DNA of 64,000 nucleotides, taken from Pedobacter sp. Leaf194. GTDB taxonomy: Bacteria; Bacteroidota; Bacteroidia; Sphingobacteriales; Sphingobacteriaceae. Where the stretch lies: assembly GCF_001423945.1 (NCBI RefSeq), contig NZ_LMPU01000015.1, forward strand, positions 48,225-112,224. The letters are read 5' to 3'. A program made the position numbers and the translations under genes. Below, one piece after another: positions 8,097 to 17,556 of this stretch. A model generated the notes under the pieces. The model made no database searches. It worked only from the letters and a program-made list of their open reading frames with translations, and was not told where the DNA came from. The first letter of the stretch is position 1. Every line of letters starts with the position of its first letter.

Positions 8097-8297
8097 TTAC
8101 TTTCCGATACAAAGCATACGTTTAACGTTACCAGTATCTGCTGCTGTTACCATGCTAGCATTTCCAAGTGCACGTTTACGTTTAGTACTCATCTTTGTTA
8201 AGATGTGACTTTTGTATGCGTTGTTTCTTTTGATTTTACCTGTTCCAGTAAGCGAAAAACGCTTTTTAGCACTGGAATTGGTTTTCATTTTTGGCAT
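8097..8297 (-). CDS. rpmI: 50S ribosomal protein L35
   Basis: 66 residues, standard length, beginning MPKMKTNSSAKKRF and containing the conserved TGTGKIKR and HILTKMSTKRKR stretches. It is a small basic protein of the large ribosomal subunit. It sits between infC and rplT as in most bacteria, with gaps of 29 and 75 bases, and shares the operon promoter upstream of thrS or infC. Confidence 0.97.
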   Translation of the reverse strand: MPKMKTNSSAKKRFSLTGTGKIKRNNAYKSHILTKMSTKRKRALGNASMVTAADTGNVKRMLCIGK

Positions 8298-8326
8298 AAC
8301 CTGTTTTTTAATTTATAAACCTATTT

Positions 8327-8896
8327 TTATTTTTTTGCTACTTTAGGCGCAACTGTAAGGAACATACGTTTACCTTCTAACTTAGGTAATAATTCTACTT
8401 TTCCTACATCTTCCAAAGCCTGAGCAAATTTTAATAATAAAATTTCACCCTGTTCTTTGTAAACAATTGCTCTACCTTTAAAATGCACGTAAGCTCTAAC
8501 CTTCTCACCGTTCTCTAAAAAACTCACTGCATGTTTTAGCTTAAACTGGAAATCGTGGTCGTTCGTGTTAGGACCAAAACGAATCTCCTTAATTACAGTT
8601 TGCTTTGCATTCGATTTTATCTCTTTCTGCTTTTTCTTTTGCTCGTAAACAAACTTACTGTAATCAATAATTCTACAAACCGGAGGCACTGCATTCGGCG
8701 AAATCTCTACCAAATCCAATTCCAGTTCATCAGCAAGTGCCAAAGCTTTAGCCAAAGGATAAATCCCCGGTTCAACATTATCGCCAGCCAAACGCACTTC
8801 AGGCGATTTAATGTACTGATTAATGTTATGTTCTGCTTCTTTTTTCTTAAAAGGCGGACGTGGTCCCCTGTTAAATCCTGGTCTTCCTAATGCCAA
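8327..8896 (-). CDS. infC: Translation initiation factor IF-3, TTG start
   Basis: 189 residues containing both IF-3 domains: the N-terminal part (INQYIKSPEVRLAGDN and a following EISPNAVPPVCRIIDYSKF) and the C-terminal part (KEIRFGPNTNDHDFQFKLKHAVSFLENG). It prevents subunit joining and proofreads start codons on the 30S subunit. The only plausible start is a TTG at 8896: an in-frame stop lies five codons upstream and there is no ATG between. A non-AUG start is typical of infC (AUU in E. coli) and allows IF-3 to limit its own synthesis; here the same logic is likely with UUG. It follows thrS by 23 bases. Confidence 0.95.
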   Translation of the reverse strand: MALGRPGFNRGPRPPFKKKEAEHNINQYIKSPEVRLAGDNVEPGIYPLAKALALADELELDLVEISPNAVPPVCRIIDYSKFVYEQKKKQKEIKSNAKQTVIKEIRFGPNTNDHDFQFKLKHAVSFLENGEKVRAYVHFKGRAIVYKEQGEILLLKFAQALEDVGKVELLPKLEGKRMFLTVAPKVAKK

Positions 8897-8919
8897 ATTT
8901 GTATAAAATTAATTTTTAT

Positions 8920-10845
8920 TTAAACTGTTATTTCTTTTAGTAATAAGCCGCTGAATTCTTCCAACGTCATTTCTCCCAAATCTCCCTCACCGTGTTTTCT
9001 GATTGAAATTTTACCTTCAGCCATCTCTTTCTCACCAATGATGAGCATATATGGGATTTTTTTAACCTCCGCATCACGGATTTTTCGCCCGATTTTCTCA
9101 TCACGAAAGTCAATCAGCCCGCGAATATCGGAATTATTTAGCTCATCTAAAACTTTTTTTGCATAATCTTCATATTTTTCTGAAATAGGAAGAATTATAA
9201 ATTGCTCCGGACTTAACCATAGCGGGAAGTTTCCTGCACAATGTTCTATCAAAACAGCAACAAATCTTTCAAGCGAGCCAAACGGCGCACGGTGAATCAT
9301 TACTGGCCTGTGTTTTAGGTTATCGCTACCGGTGTATTCCAGCTCAAACCGCTCGGGTAAATTGTAATCTACCTGGATGGTACCTAATTGCCATTTTCTG
9401 CCAAGGGCATCTTTTACCATAAAATCTAACTTGGGGCCATAAAAAGCGGCCTCGCCATATTCCACGATGGTATTTAAGCCTTTCTCTGCAGCCGCTTCAA
9501 CGATTGCGCTTTCTGCCAGTCTCCAGTTTTCATCAGACCCAATGTATTTCGACTTATTATCCGGATCTCTTAACGAAATTTGCGCAGTATAGTTTTCAAA
9601 ACCTAAAGATTTAAACACATAAAGTACTAAATCAATAACTTTTTTAAATTCATCTTTCACTTGCTCCGGCATACAGAATAAGTGTGCATCATCTTGCGTA
9701 AAGCCACGCACACGGGTTAACCCATGTAATTCGCCACTTTGCTCGTAACGATAAACAGTACCAAACTCTGCAAAACGAACCGGCAAATCTTTATAAGAGC
9801 GGGGTTTGAATTTATACATTTCACAGTGGTGCGGGCAGTTCATCGGTTTTAGAAAGAACTCCTCTCCTTCTTGCGGCGTTTTTATCGGCTGAAACGAATC
9901 TTTACCATACTTATCCCAGTGACCTGAAGTAACGTACAAATTTTTGTTTCCGATGTGAGGGGTAACCACCTGTTCGTACCCGGATTTAGATTGTGCCCTG
10001 GTTAAAAAGTTTACCAGACGCTCACGCAAAGCAGTCCCTTTCGGTAACCACATTGGTAACCCGGCACCAACTTTTTCCGAAAACATAAATAATTCAAGTT
10101 CCTTGCCTAATTTTCTATGGTCGCGTTTTTTTGCTTCCTCAATCATAGCAAGGTATTCAGTAAGTCCGCTAGCCTTCGGAAAAGTTACGCCATATATACG
10201 TGTTAACTGCTTTTTAGTTTCGTCTCCACGCCAGTAAGCGCCGGCAACATTCATCAGTTTTACTGCTTTTACAAAGCCTGTATTCGGAATATGCGGACCA
10301 CGGCATAAATCGGTGAAAGCTCCCTGAGTATAAAAAGTGATCTTTCCATCTTCCAAGCCATCAATCAGGTCGAGTTTATACTCATCTCCCTTTTCGGTAA
10401 AATATTTTATCGCATCAGCTTTGCTTACACTTTCGCGTGTGAAAGTTTCTTTTTGCTTAGCTAATTCGATCATTTTGGTTTCAATCGCCTTGAAATCATC
10501 CGACGAAAATTCTTTGTCGCCAAAATCTACGTCATAATAAAAGCCGGTTTCAATTGCTGGTCCGATGCCAAATTTTGTTCCCGGATAAAGTGCTTCCAGG
10601 GCTTCGGCCATTAAATGCGCCGATGAATGCCAAAAAGTAGATTTGCCTTCTGCATCATTCCAGGTTAACAATTTTACTGTTGAATCAGCTTCTATTGGGC
10701 GTGTTGAATCCCAAACCTGGCCGTTAACTTCGGCTGCTAAAACATTTCTTGCTAAGCCTTCGGAAATTGATAAGGCGATTTGATGGGCCGAGGTGCCCTT
10801 TTCGTACTGACGAACGGAGCCGTCAGGTAAAGTAATATTAATCAT
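8920..10845 (-). CDS. thrS: Threonyl-tRNA synthetase
   Basis: 641 residues with the full bacterial domain order: TGS domain (about 1-60), the editing domain with HSSAHLMAEAL (about 72-82), class II motif 2 in the YRYEQSGELHGLTRVRGFTQDDAH segment, motif 3 (IHRAPFGSLERF), and the C-terminal anticodon-binding domain. The zinc-binding Cys in MNCPHHCEMYK is present. It charges tRNA-Thr in the cytoplasm. It is the first gene of the thrS-infC-rpmI-rplT operon. Its leader contains an inverted repeat (10913-10933), described separately. Confidence 0.97.
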   Translation of the reverse strand: MINITLPDGSVRQYEKGTSAHQIALSISEGLARNVLAAEVNGQVWDSTRPIEADSTVKLLTWNDAEGKSTFWHSSAHLMAEALEALYPGTKFGIGPAIETGFYYDVDFGDKEFSSDDFKAIETKMIELAKQKETFTRESVSKADAIKYFTEKGDEYKLDLIDGLEDGKITFYTQGAFTDLCRGPHIPNTGFVKAVKLMNVAGAYWRGDETKKQLTRIYGVTFPKASGLTEYLAMIEEAKKRDHRKLGKELELFMFSEKVGAGLPMWLPKGTALRERLVNFLTRAQSKSGYEQVVTPHIGNKNLYVTSGHWDKYGKDSFQPIKTPQEGEEFFLKPMNCPHHCEMYKFKPRSYKDLPVRFAEFGTVYRYEQSGELHGLTRVRGFTQDDAHLFCMPEQVKDEFKKVIDLVLYVFKSLGFENYTAQISLRDPDNKSKYIGSDENWRLAESAIVEAAAEKGLNTIVEYGEAAFYGPKLDFMVKDALGRKWQLGTIQVDYNLPERFELEYTGSDNLKHRPVMIHRAPFGSLERFVAVLIEHCAGNFPLWLSPEQFIILPISEKYEDYAKKVLDELNNSDIRGLIDFRDEKIGRKIRDAEVKKIPYMLIIGEKEMAEGKISIRKHGEGDLGEMTLEEFSGLLLKEITV

Positions 10846-10912
10846 CTACAACTATGATTTTGTTCGTCGCTATTTTAAAGTTTCAGAACGGTTTAAAAAA
10901 AAGGTTATTTCT

Positions 10913-10933
10913 AAATCACATACAAAGTGATTT
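10913..10933. repeat. Inverted repeat in the thrS leader
   Basis: AAATCAC (10913-10919), a 7-base loop and GTGATTT (10927-10933) form a perfect dyad about 70 bases before the thrS start. A weak -7 element (TCACTTTG, minus strand) overlaps it. It could be an operator or a leader hairpin; no function is shown. Confidence 0.4.
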
Positions 10934-11021
10934 TATTTTCTGCAAAGATGCGCTTTTTCATGCTTAAAAGCAAGTTTCAATAACCATTTTGGTAGCAATA
11001 GGCAGCTTCCGGAATCTTGGT

Positions 11022-12101
11022 TCATCCTTTATCTAAAAATTTTTGCCGTAAATATTTGCGCACTGGTTTATCTAAATAAAGCATTATGAAATAGGCAAAG
11101 GCAATTAGTAAGCACACTGAAATCGGGATAATTACTTTTAGCAAAGACATATCTGGTTTAACTACGGCCACATAAGTTAGGAATATCCAGATAAATGGAT
11201 AGTGTGTCATGTAAAGAGGATAAGATAGCTCCCCTGATAGTTTACAAATTTTTTCGAAACGGGCCTCTAGTTTTGCGCCAGCACCCAGAGCAACCAGTAC
11301 AGGAAAGTATACAAGCACAATTAGTGGTTCAGAAAGCCAATTGTATTTCTCATTAAATGGAACCAGGAAGGCAACGAGCAATAAAGCAGAAATGCCCAGA
11401 AAACCTAAACGATTTTTGATTATCCAGTTCGACCGGTAAACGAGCATACCTGCGAGAAAAGAATAGAGCACCCTTGCGCCACCATCCCAGAAGCTCGGTC
11501 CTCCCCAGCCGCCCATCAAATTAGTGGATTTAAATGCCACGAAACAAATTACAACAGCGGCAATTAAAGTTATGGCTTGCAACAGCTTCCTGTTTAACTT
11601 AAACAGAATGAGTATGTAGAAAATATTGGCAATGTATTCCCAAAAAAGTGACCAGGCGGGTGCATTAAGGTTGAACAGGTTGAAGTAGCGCTCTGCCATA
11701 ACCGGATAAGGAATTAAAAAAGCAGAGGCAAAAAACAGCAACGCCGTTTTTGTAAAGCCATAAACTGGGTAGAAATTACTAAAAGGATCGAAAAGGAATG
11801 TTAGTAAACCCAGAATCGAACCAATTATAACCAGCGGATGTAACCGTATAAGTCTTAATTTGATGAAAGAAAAAACACCTAGCTTTTCGGCTCTGTTATC
11901 ATAAGCGTATGCAATTACGAAGCCCGATAAACAGAAGAAAAAATCTACGGCCAAATACCCATGCGCAATAAAGTTTTTGCTATAGTCGGTTATCGCTATC
12001 TCCATAAAATGATAAAATACCACCACAATGGCAGCCAAACCCCGTAAACCATCCAAAATTTCGAAATGTGCTTTGGTTTTTAAAACTTCTACTTTGTTCA
12101 T
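11022..12101 (-). CDS. Acyltransferase family 3 membrane protein
   Basis: 359 residues with about ten hydrophobic segments. The N-terminus ILDGLRGLAAIVVVFYHF (about 15-32) carries the Arg and His typical of acyltransferase family 3 (OafA/NodX/WecH), followed by FFFCLSGFVIAY (about 54-65). These inner-membrane enzymes transfer acetyl or other acyl groups to sugars of surface polysaccharides or lipids. No glycan genes adjoin it, so the acceptor cannot be named. It is divergently spaced from its neighbours and appears to be a single gene. Confidence 0.88.
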   Translation of the reverse strand: MNKVEVLKTKAHFEILDGLRGLAAIVVVFYHFMEIAITDYSKNFIAHGYLAVDFFFCLSGFVIAYAYDNRAEKLGVFSFIKLRLIRLHPLVIIGSILGLLTFLFDPFSNFYPVYGFTKTALLFFASAFLIPYPVMAERYFNLFNLNAPAWSLFWEYIANIFYILILFKLNRKLLQAITLIAAVVICFVAFKSTNLMGGWGGPSFWDGGARVLYSFLAGMLVYRSNWIIKNRLGFLGISALLLVAFLVPFNEKYNWLSEPLIVLVYFPVLVALGAGAKLEARFEKICKLSGELSYPLYMTHYPFIWIFLTYVAVVKPDMSLLKVIIPISVCLLIAFAYFIMLYLDKPVRKYLRQKFLDKG

Positions 12102-12211
12102 TAATTCAGCCGATACTTTTTATAATTTTCGCTTCAATGATAGATAAATTTAGTCGAACGGCACTGTTTTAAGTCGATTTGTTAGAAATTTTGTGTTACC
12201 AAAACTCCATT

Positions 12212-12247
12212 TAAAAAAAAAGCCTGCTCAAAAAGAATGAACAGGCT
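12212..12247 (-). terminator. Terminator of the GLPGLI gene
   Basis: Minus strand: AGCCTGTTCA and TGAGCAGGCT (arms 12238-12247 and 12221-12230, one G-U pair) around a 7-base loop, then nine or ten T. It lies 21 bases beyond the stop at 12268. Confidence 0.85.
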
Positions 12248-12267
12248 TTAAAAATATCTAATACTAA

Positions 12268-13182
12268 CTATCCGCCGAAGCCCCTAACGACTACACCACC
12301 TGCGCCACCGGGTCTGCCGTTGCCATTACCTCTGAAACGTTTCATCATGTTTTCCATTTTTGCTCTATATTCAGCTTCAGTAATTGGCGTTGCTTTTTTT
12401 GGAGCGGTAACATCTTTTGCGCTTACCCCTCTATATTCTATACTTTTCGCTATGGTGTTATTTCCACGTCCTTCAATTGCCAAAACAGCGCCTTCAGTCC
12501 ACATGTTTGGATTTGGCGAAAAATCGAAACCTAAATCTGTTGTGTACCAAATGTGGGTTTCTTCTGTTACATCTCTGTCCATATCCAAAATTTTCATCTT
12601 TTTGGTCGATTTTACAATCGCTTCATGGCAGGTAAGGCCACAGATTTGCTTTGTAGCATCAGTTTTCACCACTTCAATTTTAGGTTGCACTACCGGTTTC
12701 GCCTTTGTGGTATCATTTGGATTTTGATTTCTTCCCATACCGCCGCCAAAGCCTAAACCACTAGTCGGATTAAGTTTTAAGCCACTTTGCATTACATAAG
12801 TTGTGTCACTTAAATCAAAAACCTCTACCAATTTCTTATCCACGAAGGAGTAATAATATTCTCTGTTGCCACCGGCACCACCGAAACCCCTCATCATACG
12901 GCCCATGCCACCGCCGCCGCCACCTGCACCGTTACTGTCTTCTGTTTCCTCAACGGGCATATAGCTGGCATTTGTAGCATTAAAAAGCAACTCAAAGTTG
13001 GATTTACTGCTCGATGGCATTCTAGCTGCCATTTGCTCTGGAATTTTTACACCACTTGCAGCCATCATTGCGGCAGGATCGATTGTGGTTTCGAATTGTA
13101 TGGCTCCCGTGGTTTTCTTTTGCGCATTTGCTACAGATGCGATAGATAAAACCCCTAATAAAGCGAAAACTAATTTTTTCAT
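12268..13182 (-). CDS. GLPGLI-type secreted protein, glycine-rich
   Basis: 304 residues with a signal peptide (cleavage near VANAQ). The pattern fits GLPGLI-family proteins of Bacteroidota: an early GAIQFE strand, a middle TKQICGLTCHEAIVK with two Cys (presumably a disulfide) and a late HIWYTTDLGFDF ... EGAVLAIEGRG strand set. Two glycine-rich insertions (about 86-105 with a run of Gly and Met-Arg, and the C-terminal 20 residues) are unusual for the family. It is probably periplasmic or surface-located; no function is known to me. It has a dedicated terminator and appears to be transcribed alone. Confidence 0.7.
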   Translation of the reverse strand: MKKLVFALLGVLSIASVANAQKKTTGAIQFETTIDPAAMMAASGVKIPEQMAARMPSSSKSNFELLFNATNASYMPVEETEDSNGAGGGGGGMGRMMRGFGGAGGNREYYYSFVDKKLVEVFDLSDTTYVMQSGLKLNPTSGLGFGGGMGRNQNPNDTTKAKPVVQPKIEVVKTDATKQICGLTCHEAIVKSTKKMKILDMDRDVTEETHIWYTTDLGFDFSPNPNMWTEGAVLAIEGRGNNTIAKSIEYRGVSAKDVTAPKKATPITEAEYRAKMENMMKRFRGNGNGRPGGAGGVVVRGFGG

Positions 13183-13368
13183 TCTGTTGATAATTTGGTT
13201 TTTATTGTTGATGAAGCCGCCATGGTTTATTTAAATTATGATGATAAACCAAGATGGTATTATTGTTTAGATGCGAAACCTTAAGAAAGGTTTAACCAAG
13301 GTATTTACATTTAACATCAAAGCTGTTAAAAAGTGTTAAATACTTCTAAATCAGCGGTAAAATTATTG

Positions 13369-14106
13369 TTAGTATTCAGTGCTTTCCAACCAGCCATTAC
13401 ATAAAACATCTGCAATGTGCATGGTTTTTATTGGAAGGTTGTTTTTATCGATATAGCCCTGAAGATGTAAAAGGCATGATAAATCTGTAGAAATTATATA
13501 ATCTGCCTGCTGGCCAATCGCATGGTTAACTTTTTGCTCGGCCATTGCGGATGAAATCGCGTCGAACTTTACCGCAAATGTGCCGCCAAAGCCGCAACAC
13601 ATATCCGTATCTTCCATTTCGAGCATTTCCAAACCATGCACCTTAGATAGAAGCAGACGGGGTTCATCTTTAATTTTGCATTCTCGGAGTGCACTACAAG
13701 AATCGTGGTATACCGCTTTGCCCTCCAGCTCGGCTCCGAAATAATCTTTCTTGGCAACGTTTACCAAAAAATCAGACAATTCCCAGATGTTGGATTGCAG
13801 ATTCCTGCATTTATTATGTACGATTGTATTGGTAAACAAATCGTTAAAACCACCTTTTACCATGCCCACACACGAGGCGGATGGTGCAACTACATAGGTA
13901 TTTTCGGTGAAATCGTTCAGGAATTTGGTACCCACTTCTTTCGCCTCGTCCCAATAGCCGGCATTGTAGGCTGGCTGTCCGCAACATGTTTGTTTAGAGT
14001 TATAATCAACTTTACATCCTGATTTTTCAAGCAACCTCAAAGTATTAAACGCGGTTTCGGGGTATATCTGGTCTACAAAACAGGGAACAAACAATTCTAC
14101 TTTCAT
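13369..14106 (-). CDS. LutA/YkgE-type Fe-S oxidoreductase subunit
   Basis: 245 residues from the ATG at 14106 (a start at 14112 adds only two). It contains two cysteine-rich CCG domains: Cys9 with Cys41-Cys42-Gly43, and Cys137 with Cys170-Cys171-Gly172, the pattern that binds a 4Fe-4S cluster in LutA, GlcF and HdrB. LutA is one of three subunits (LutABC) that oxidise L-lactate to pyruvate in the cytoplasm. LutB and LutC are not in this window, so it either works with subunits encoded elsewhere or has another role. The MFS gene lies 26 bases upstream on the same strand, forming a likely two-gene operon. Confidence 0.85.
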   Translation of the reverse strand: MKVELFVPCFVDQIYPETAFNTLRLLEKSGCKVDYNSKQTCCGQPAYNAGYWDEAKEVGTKFLNDFTENTYVVAPSASCVGMVKGGFNDLFTNTIVHNKCRNLQSNIWELSDFLVNVAKKDYFGAELEGKAVYHDSCSALRECKIKDEPRLLLSKVHGLEMLEMEDTDMCCGFGGTFAVKFDAISSAMAEQKVNHAIGQQADYIISTDLSCLLHLQGYIDKNNLPIKTMHIADVLCNGWLESTEY

Positions 14107-14132
14107 CAACAAATATTCTTTAGGCTACAAAC

Positions 14133-15440
14133 TTACAATTTTCGGGTTTCTTTGCGCTCTGTTTTTTTCAAGACCACTAAAAATACCAGACCAACTATAA
14201 AAAATGATGCCAAAGCAATAATTGATTGTCGCATATTGTGCGTAAGCCCTTCGATAAAAGCAAAGCTAAATAAGCCAATTACGATTGCCAGTTTTTCTGT
14301 AGCATCGTAAAAACTAAAGAATGATGCCGTATCATTAGTATTTTCCGGAATATGTTTCGAATAAGTTGAACGTGATAAGGACTGTATACCGCCCATAATT
14401 AGGCCTACAACAGCTGCTAATGCATAAAACTGGTATGCATTTGTTATCGAATACCCATAAATGCAACATGCTATCCAAACGAGTACAACGATTATTAAAA
14501 CGTTGATATTACCCAGTTTTTTGGCCAGAAGCGACATTAACCAGGCGCCTAAAATTGCCACCAGCTGTATGATTAGGATAACTGCAATCAAACTTCCCGA
14601 CTCTAATTTCAACACCTTGGCACCGAAGCCTGCAGCAGCCAGCATAATGGTTTGCACGCCCATGGAATAGAAAAAGAAGGCAATCAGGTACGTTTTTAAG
14701 AACTTCATTTGTTTTAACTGATTCCAAACCTTGGCAAATTCTCCGAAGCTGCTTTTAATGATACTTTGCCCTTCAGACGCGGCATTTGGCACATCTTTAG
14801 GCAAGGCTTTAAATGGAATTTGAGCGAAAAGGAACCACCAGATGCCGACCAGCAGAAAAGAAATCTGAGCAGGCAACGAGGGGTCCGTGATTCCAAAGAT
14901 TGCCGGTTTTAGCACAAACACAAAGCAAATTAGTTGTAAGATGACACTACCTACGTAGCCATAAGAAAAACCTTGCGCACTTACTTTATCCTGATTGTCT
15001 GTTGATGCAATAATGGGAAGATATGCATTATTAAACATCACCCCTCCAACATAGCCCATGGCAGCGAGGACAAAACAAATAATTCCCGCTTCTAAAGTTT
15101 CAAGCTTGAAAAAGAATAAAGCCATGCAGGCAAAGGAGCCCACGTACGTAAACAATTTCATGAACAACTTCTTTTTGCCTTTTGCATCGGCATAAGAAGA
15201 TAGAATAGGCAATAAAACAACCATTATCAGGTAAGCAAATGCCAGTGCATAATTAGATAGAACGGTGTTTATAAATGTCTTGCCAAAAAACGTCACCTCA
15301 TCGCCATGTGCCTTTGTGGTAGTTATCGCTACATAATAAACGGGAAAAATGGTTGAGGTAATTACTAAATTATAGGCAGAATTTGCCCAATCGAAGAAAG
15401 CCCAGGAACGGATGGTTTTTTTATTGTTTTTTTCTATCAT
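14133..15440 (-). CDS. MFS transporter, UMF1 family
   Basis: 435 residues from the ATG at 15440 (a TTG at 15449 also fits). The N-terminal SWAFFDWANSAYNLVITSTIFPVYY is the signature of the UMF1/Atg22-like branch of the major facilitator superfamily. About twelve membrane segments can be counted, with a cytoplasmic loop near 205-235. Substrates of bacterial members are unknown; amino-acid or organic-acid export is suspected from the fungal relatives. Its coupling to a LutA-like Fe-S protein would suit movement of a carboxylic acid, but that is inference. Confidence 0.85.
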   Translation of the reverse strand: MIEKNNKKTIRSWAFFDWANSAYNLVITSTIFPVYYVAITTTKAHGDEVTFFGKTFINTVLSNYALAFAYLIMVVLLPILSSYADAKGKKKLFMKLFTYVGSFACMALFFFKLETLEAGIICFVLAAMGYVGGVMFNNAYLPIIASTDNQDKVSAQGFSYGYVGSVILQLICFVFVLKPAIFGITDPSLPAQISFLLVGIWWFLFAQIPFKALPKDVPNAASEGQSIIKSSFGEFAKVWNQLKQMKFLKTYLIAFFFYSMGVQTIMLAAAGFGAKVLKLESGSLIAVILIIQLVAILGAWLMSLLAKKLGNINVLIIVVLVWIACCIYGYSITNAYQFYALAAVVGLIMGGIQSLSRSTYSKHIPENTNDTASFFSFYDATEKLAIVIGLFSFAFIEGLTHNMRQSIIALASFFIVGLVFLVVLKKTERKETRKL

Positions 15441-15591
15441 TTGGTTCAATAGCGATTAAGATGGTTTGGTGTTTTAAACTGTTAAGCAGCAAACTGGTAA
15501 ATTAAGAATTGATTTTTTTTAACGGTATAATTATTGAATTGATCTACTGTTTAGCTTTTAGCAGTAAAAATCCTGGACAGCTAAATAAAGG

Positions 15592-17484
15592 CTAAATATA
15601 ATATTTCTTCCCGTCGGTTTTAATCTTGCCGGCATCTAATAATTCGCGGATTGAATCAATACGATCGTTTTCAGAACCGATTCTTATTGTAGTTACCAAA
15701 TCATCAAGGTTTAAAGGCTGTTGTTGTAATAAGGAAATAACTTCAAATTCGATTTCATCGTTCATTTGCAATTCATTTTCGGCTCTTTTTTCGGCAAGAC
15801 AAACATCACATACGCCACATTTAGCGGCAGTGTTTTCATCGAAATAATTGAGCAGCTGTGTACTACGGCATTTGTTCGATATAGTGTAGGCCACCACAGC
15901 GTTAACCTGTTTAAGCAGGATTTCTTTCCTTAAACCTAAATATTTTACATCTAAATCAAAATGTTCCATATCAACTCTGGAGCGAACGTATTGCAGTTGC
16001 GGCTGGTCGGTTTGCTGAACGTATGTGAGCAATTCAATAGACTGGAGTTTGTTAAGAATTGCAACCACATCTTTAAAAGAGATGCCTAATTTTTTAGCTA
16101 AATCTGCTTCATCTATTTTGACAAACCCGTCGAATGCGCCGCCATGCGAACGAAGAATTGTTTTAATCACGCCATCATAAGCTTTGTTTTCAATCTGGAA
16201 CCTGTAAACATCTTCATGACTCACAGTGAACATCAATCTCGATGGCAAGAAAACACTTTCAGAAAGCGTTATATAGCCATCGTGTTCCAAAAACTTTAGT
16301 GCCGATATTGTTTTCAAAACACTGATATTAAACCGCTTGCAAAAGTCGGCAATATCAAAAGTAAAGGTAAGCCCCTCGCCTGCTCCAAATGCCAGTTGAA
16401 AATAATTACCCAGATAATGATATACCTTTCTAATTTCATCTGCTGATGGGAAGCTGTTGACATACCTGGCTTCCAGGCTTAAAACATCCGATTTATTGGC
16501 GAGTAGCACTGCATAGCTTCTGTTTTCATCACGCCCGGCCCTTCCGGCCTCCTGATAATAGGCTTCCAGACTTTCTGGTAAATCCAAATGCACTACAAAG
16601 CGTACATCGGCTTTGTCAATGCCCATACCAAAGGCATTTGTAGCCACCATAATTCGTGTTTTATTTAGCTTCCAATCTTCTTGCTTTTGGAACCGAACCT
16701 CGCGTTCAAGGCCGGCATGGTAAAAATCTGCTTTGATTTGATTACGGTTTATAAAATTGGAAACCTCTGCAGTTTCCCTACGGTTGCGAACATAAACCAG
16801 GCCAGTCCCTTTTACGTTTCTGCAAATCTGAATTAGCTTTTTATATTTATCCTCCTGACCGGAAACAACATAGCTTAAGTTATCCCTGGCGAAACTTTTA
16901 ACGAAAACTTCTGGATTTTTCATTTCAAGTTTTTCGACGATGTCTTTCCGCACAAATTCCGTCGCTGTGGCGGTTAAGGCAAGAACAGGTACGTTAGGAA
17001 GAATTTCCCGCAGTTTTGAAATTTGTTGATATGGCGGCCGAAAATCGTAGCCCCACTGGGAAATGCAATGGGCCTCGTCTACCGCTATCAGATTAACGTT
17101 CATATACGAAATTCTCACCCGAACGAGGTCAGATAGTAAGCGTTCTGGCGAAAGGTACAGGAATTTAATTTTTCCATAGATACAGTTATCCAATAAGATG
17201 TCGATTTCCCGTTTCCCCATCCCGGCATAAATCGCGATGGCTTCTATTCCTTTTGATTTTAAGTTTTCGACCTGATCCTTCATCAGTGCGATTAATGGCG
17301 AAACGACGATGCAAATGCCCTCCTTTACTAAAGCAGGAACCTGAAAACAAATTGATTTGCCACCACCTGTTGGCAACAATGCCAAACTATCCTTGCCCGC
17401 TAAAACCGACGCAATAATATCCTGTTGCAAGGGCCTGAAAGCCTGGTGTCCCCAATGTTTTTGTAAAATCTCTATTGCTGTCAT
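15592..17484 (-). CDS. recQ: ATP-dependent DNA helicase RecQ
   Basis: 630 residues: helicase core with LLPTGGGKSICFQ (Walker A, Lys43), VDEAHCISQWGYDFRP (motif II with the aromatic-rich loop), QEAGRAGRDE (motif VI), and a zinc-binding region near 520-555 (a Cys in NKCRSTQ, then CGVCDVC). A winged-helix RQC domain follows. The HRDC domain of E. coli RecQ is not evident. It unwinds recombination and replication intermediates 3'-5'. A -7 element TAGTTTTG (minus strand, complement at 17498-17505) lies 13 bases before the ATG, so the 5' leader should be very short. Confidence 0.95.
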   Translation of the reverse strand: MTAIEILQKHWGHQAFRPLQQDIIASVLAGKDSLALLPTGGGKSICFQVPALVKEGICIVVSPLIALMKDQVENLKSKGIEAIAIYAGMGKREIDILLDNCIYGKIKFLYLSPERLLSDLVRVRISYMNVNLIAVDEAHCISQWGYDFRPPYQQISKLREILPNVPVLALTATATEFVRKDIVEKLEMKNPEVFVKSFARDNLSYVVSGQEDKYKKLIQICRNVKGTGLVYVRNRRETAEVSNFINRNQIKADFYHAGLEREVRFQKQEDWKLNKTRIMVATNAFGMGIDKADVRFVVHLDLPESLEAYYQEAGRAGRDENRSYAVLLANKSDVLSLEARYVNSFPSADEIRKVYHYLGNYFQLAFGAGEGLTFTFDIADFCKRFNISVLKTISALKFLEHDGYITLSESVFLPSRLMFTVSHEDVYRFQIENKAYDGVIKTILRSHGGAFDGFVKIDEADLAKKLGISFKDVVAILNKLQSIELLTYVQQTDQPQLQYVRSRVDMEHFDLDVKYLGLRKEILLKQVNAVVAYTISNKCRSTQLLNYFDENTAAKCGVCDVCLAEKRAENELQMNDEIEFEVISLLQQQPLNLDDLVTTIRIGSENDRIDSIRELLDAGKIKTDGKKYYI

Positions 17485-17556
17485 AAATCGGCGGTACCAA
17501 AACTATAAAAAAGCTGTTGATATTGCTAAATTGCGCTATAATTAATCAAAAAATTG

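Noticed and set aside
12320..12727. Plus-strand hydrophobic frame opposite the GLPGLI gene
   Set aside because: Complement of a secreted-protein gene with terminator; codon pattern follows the minus-strand gene.
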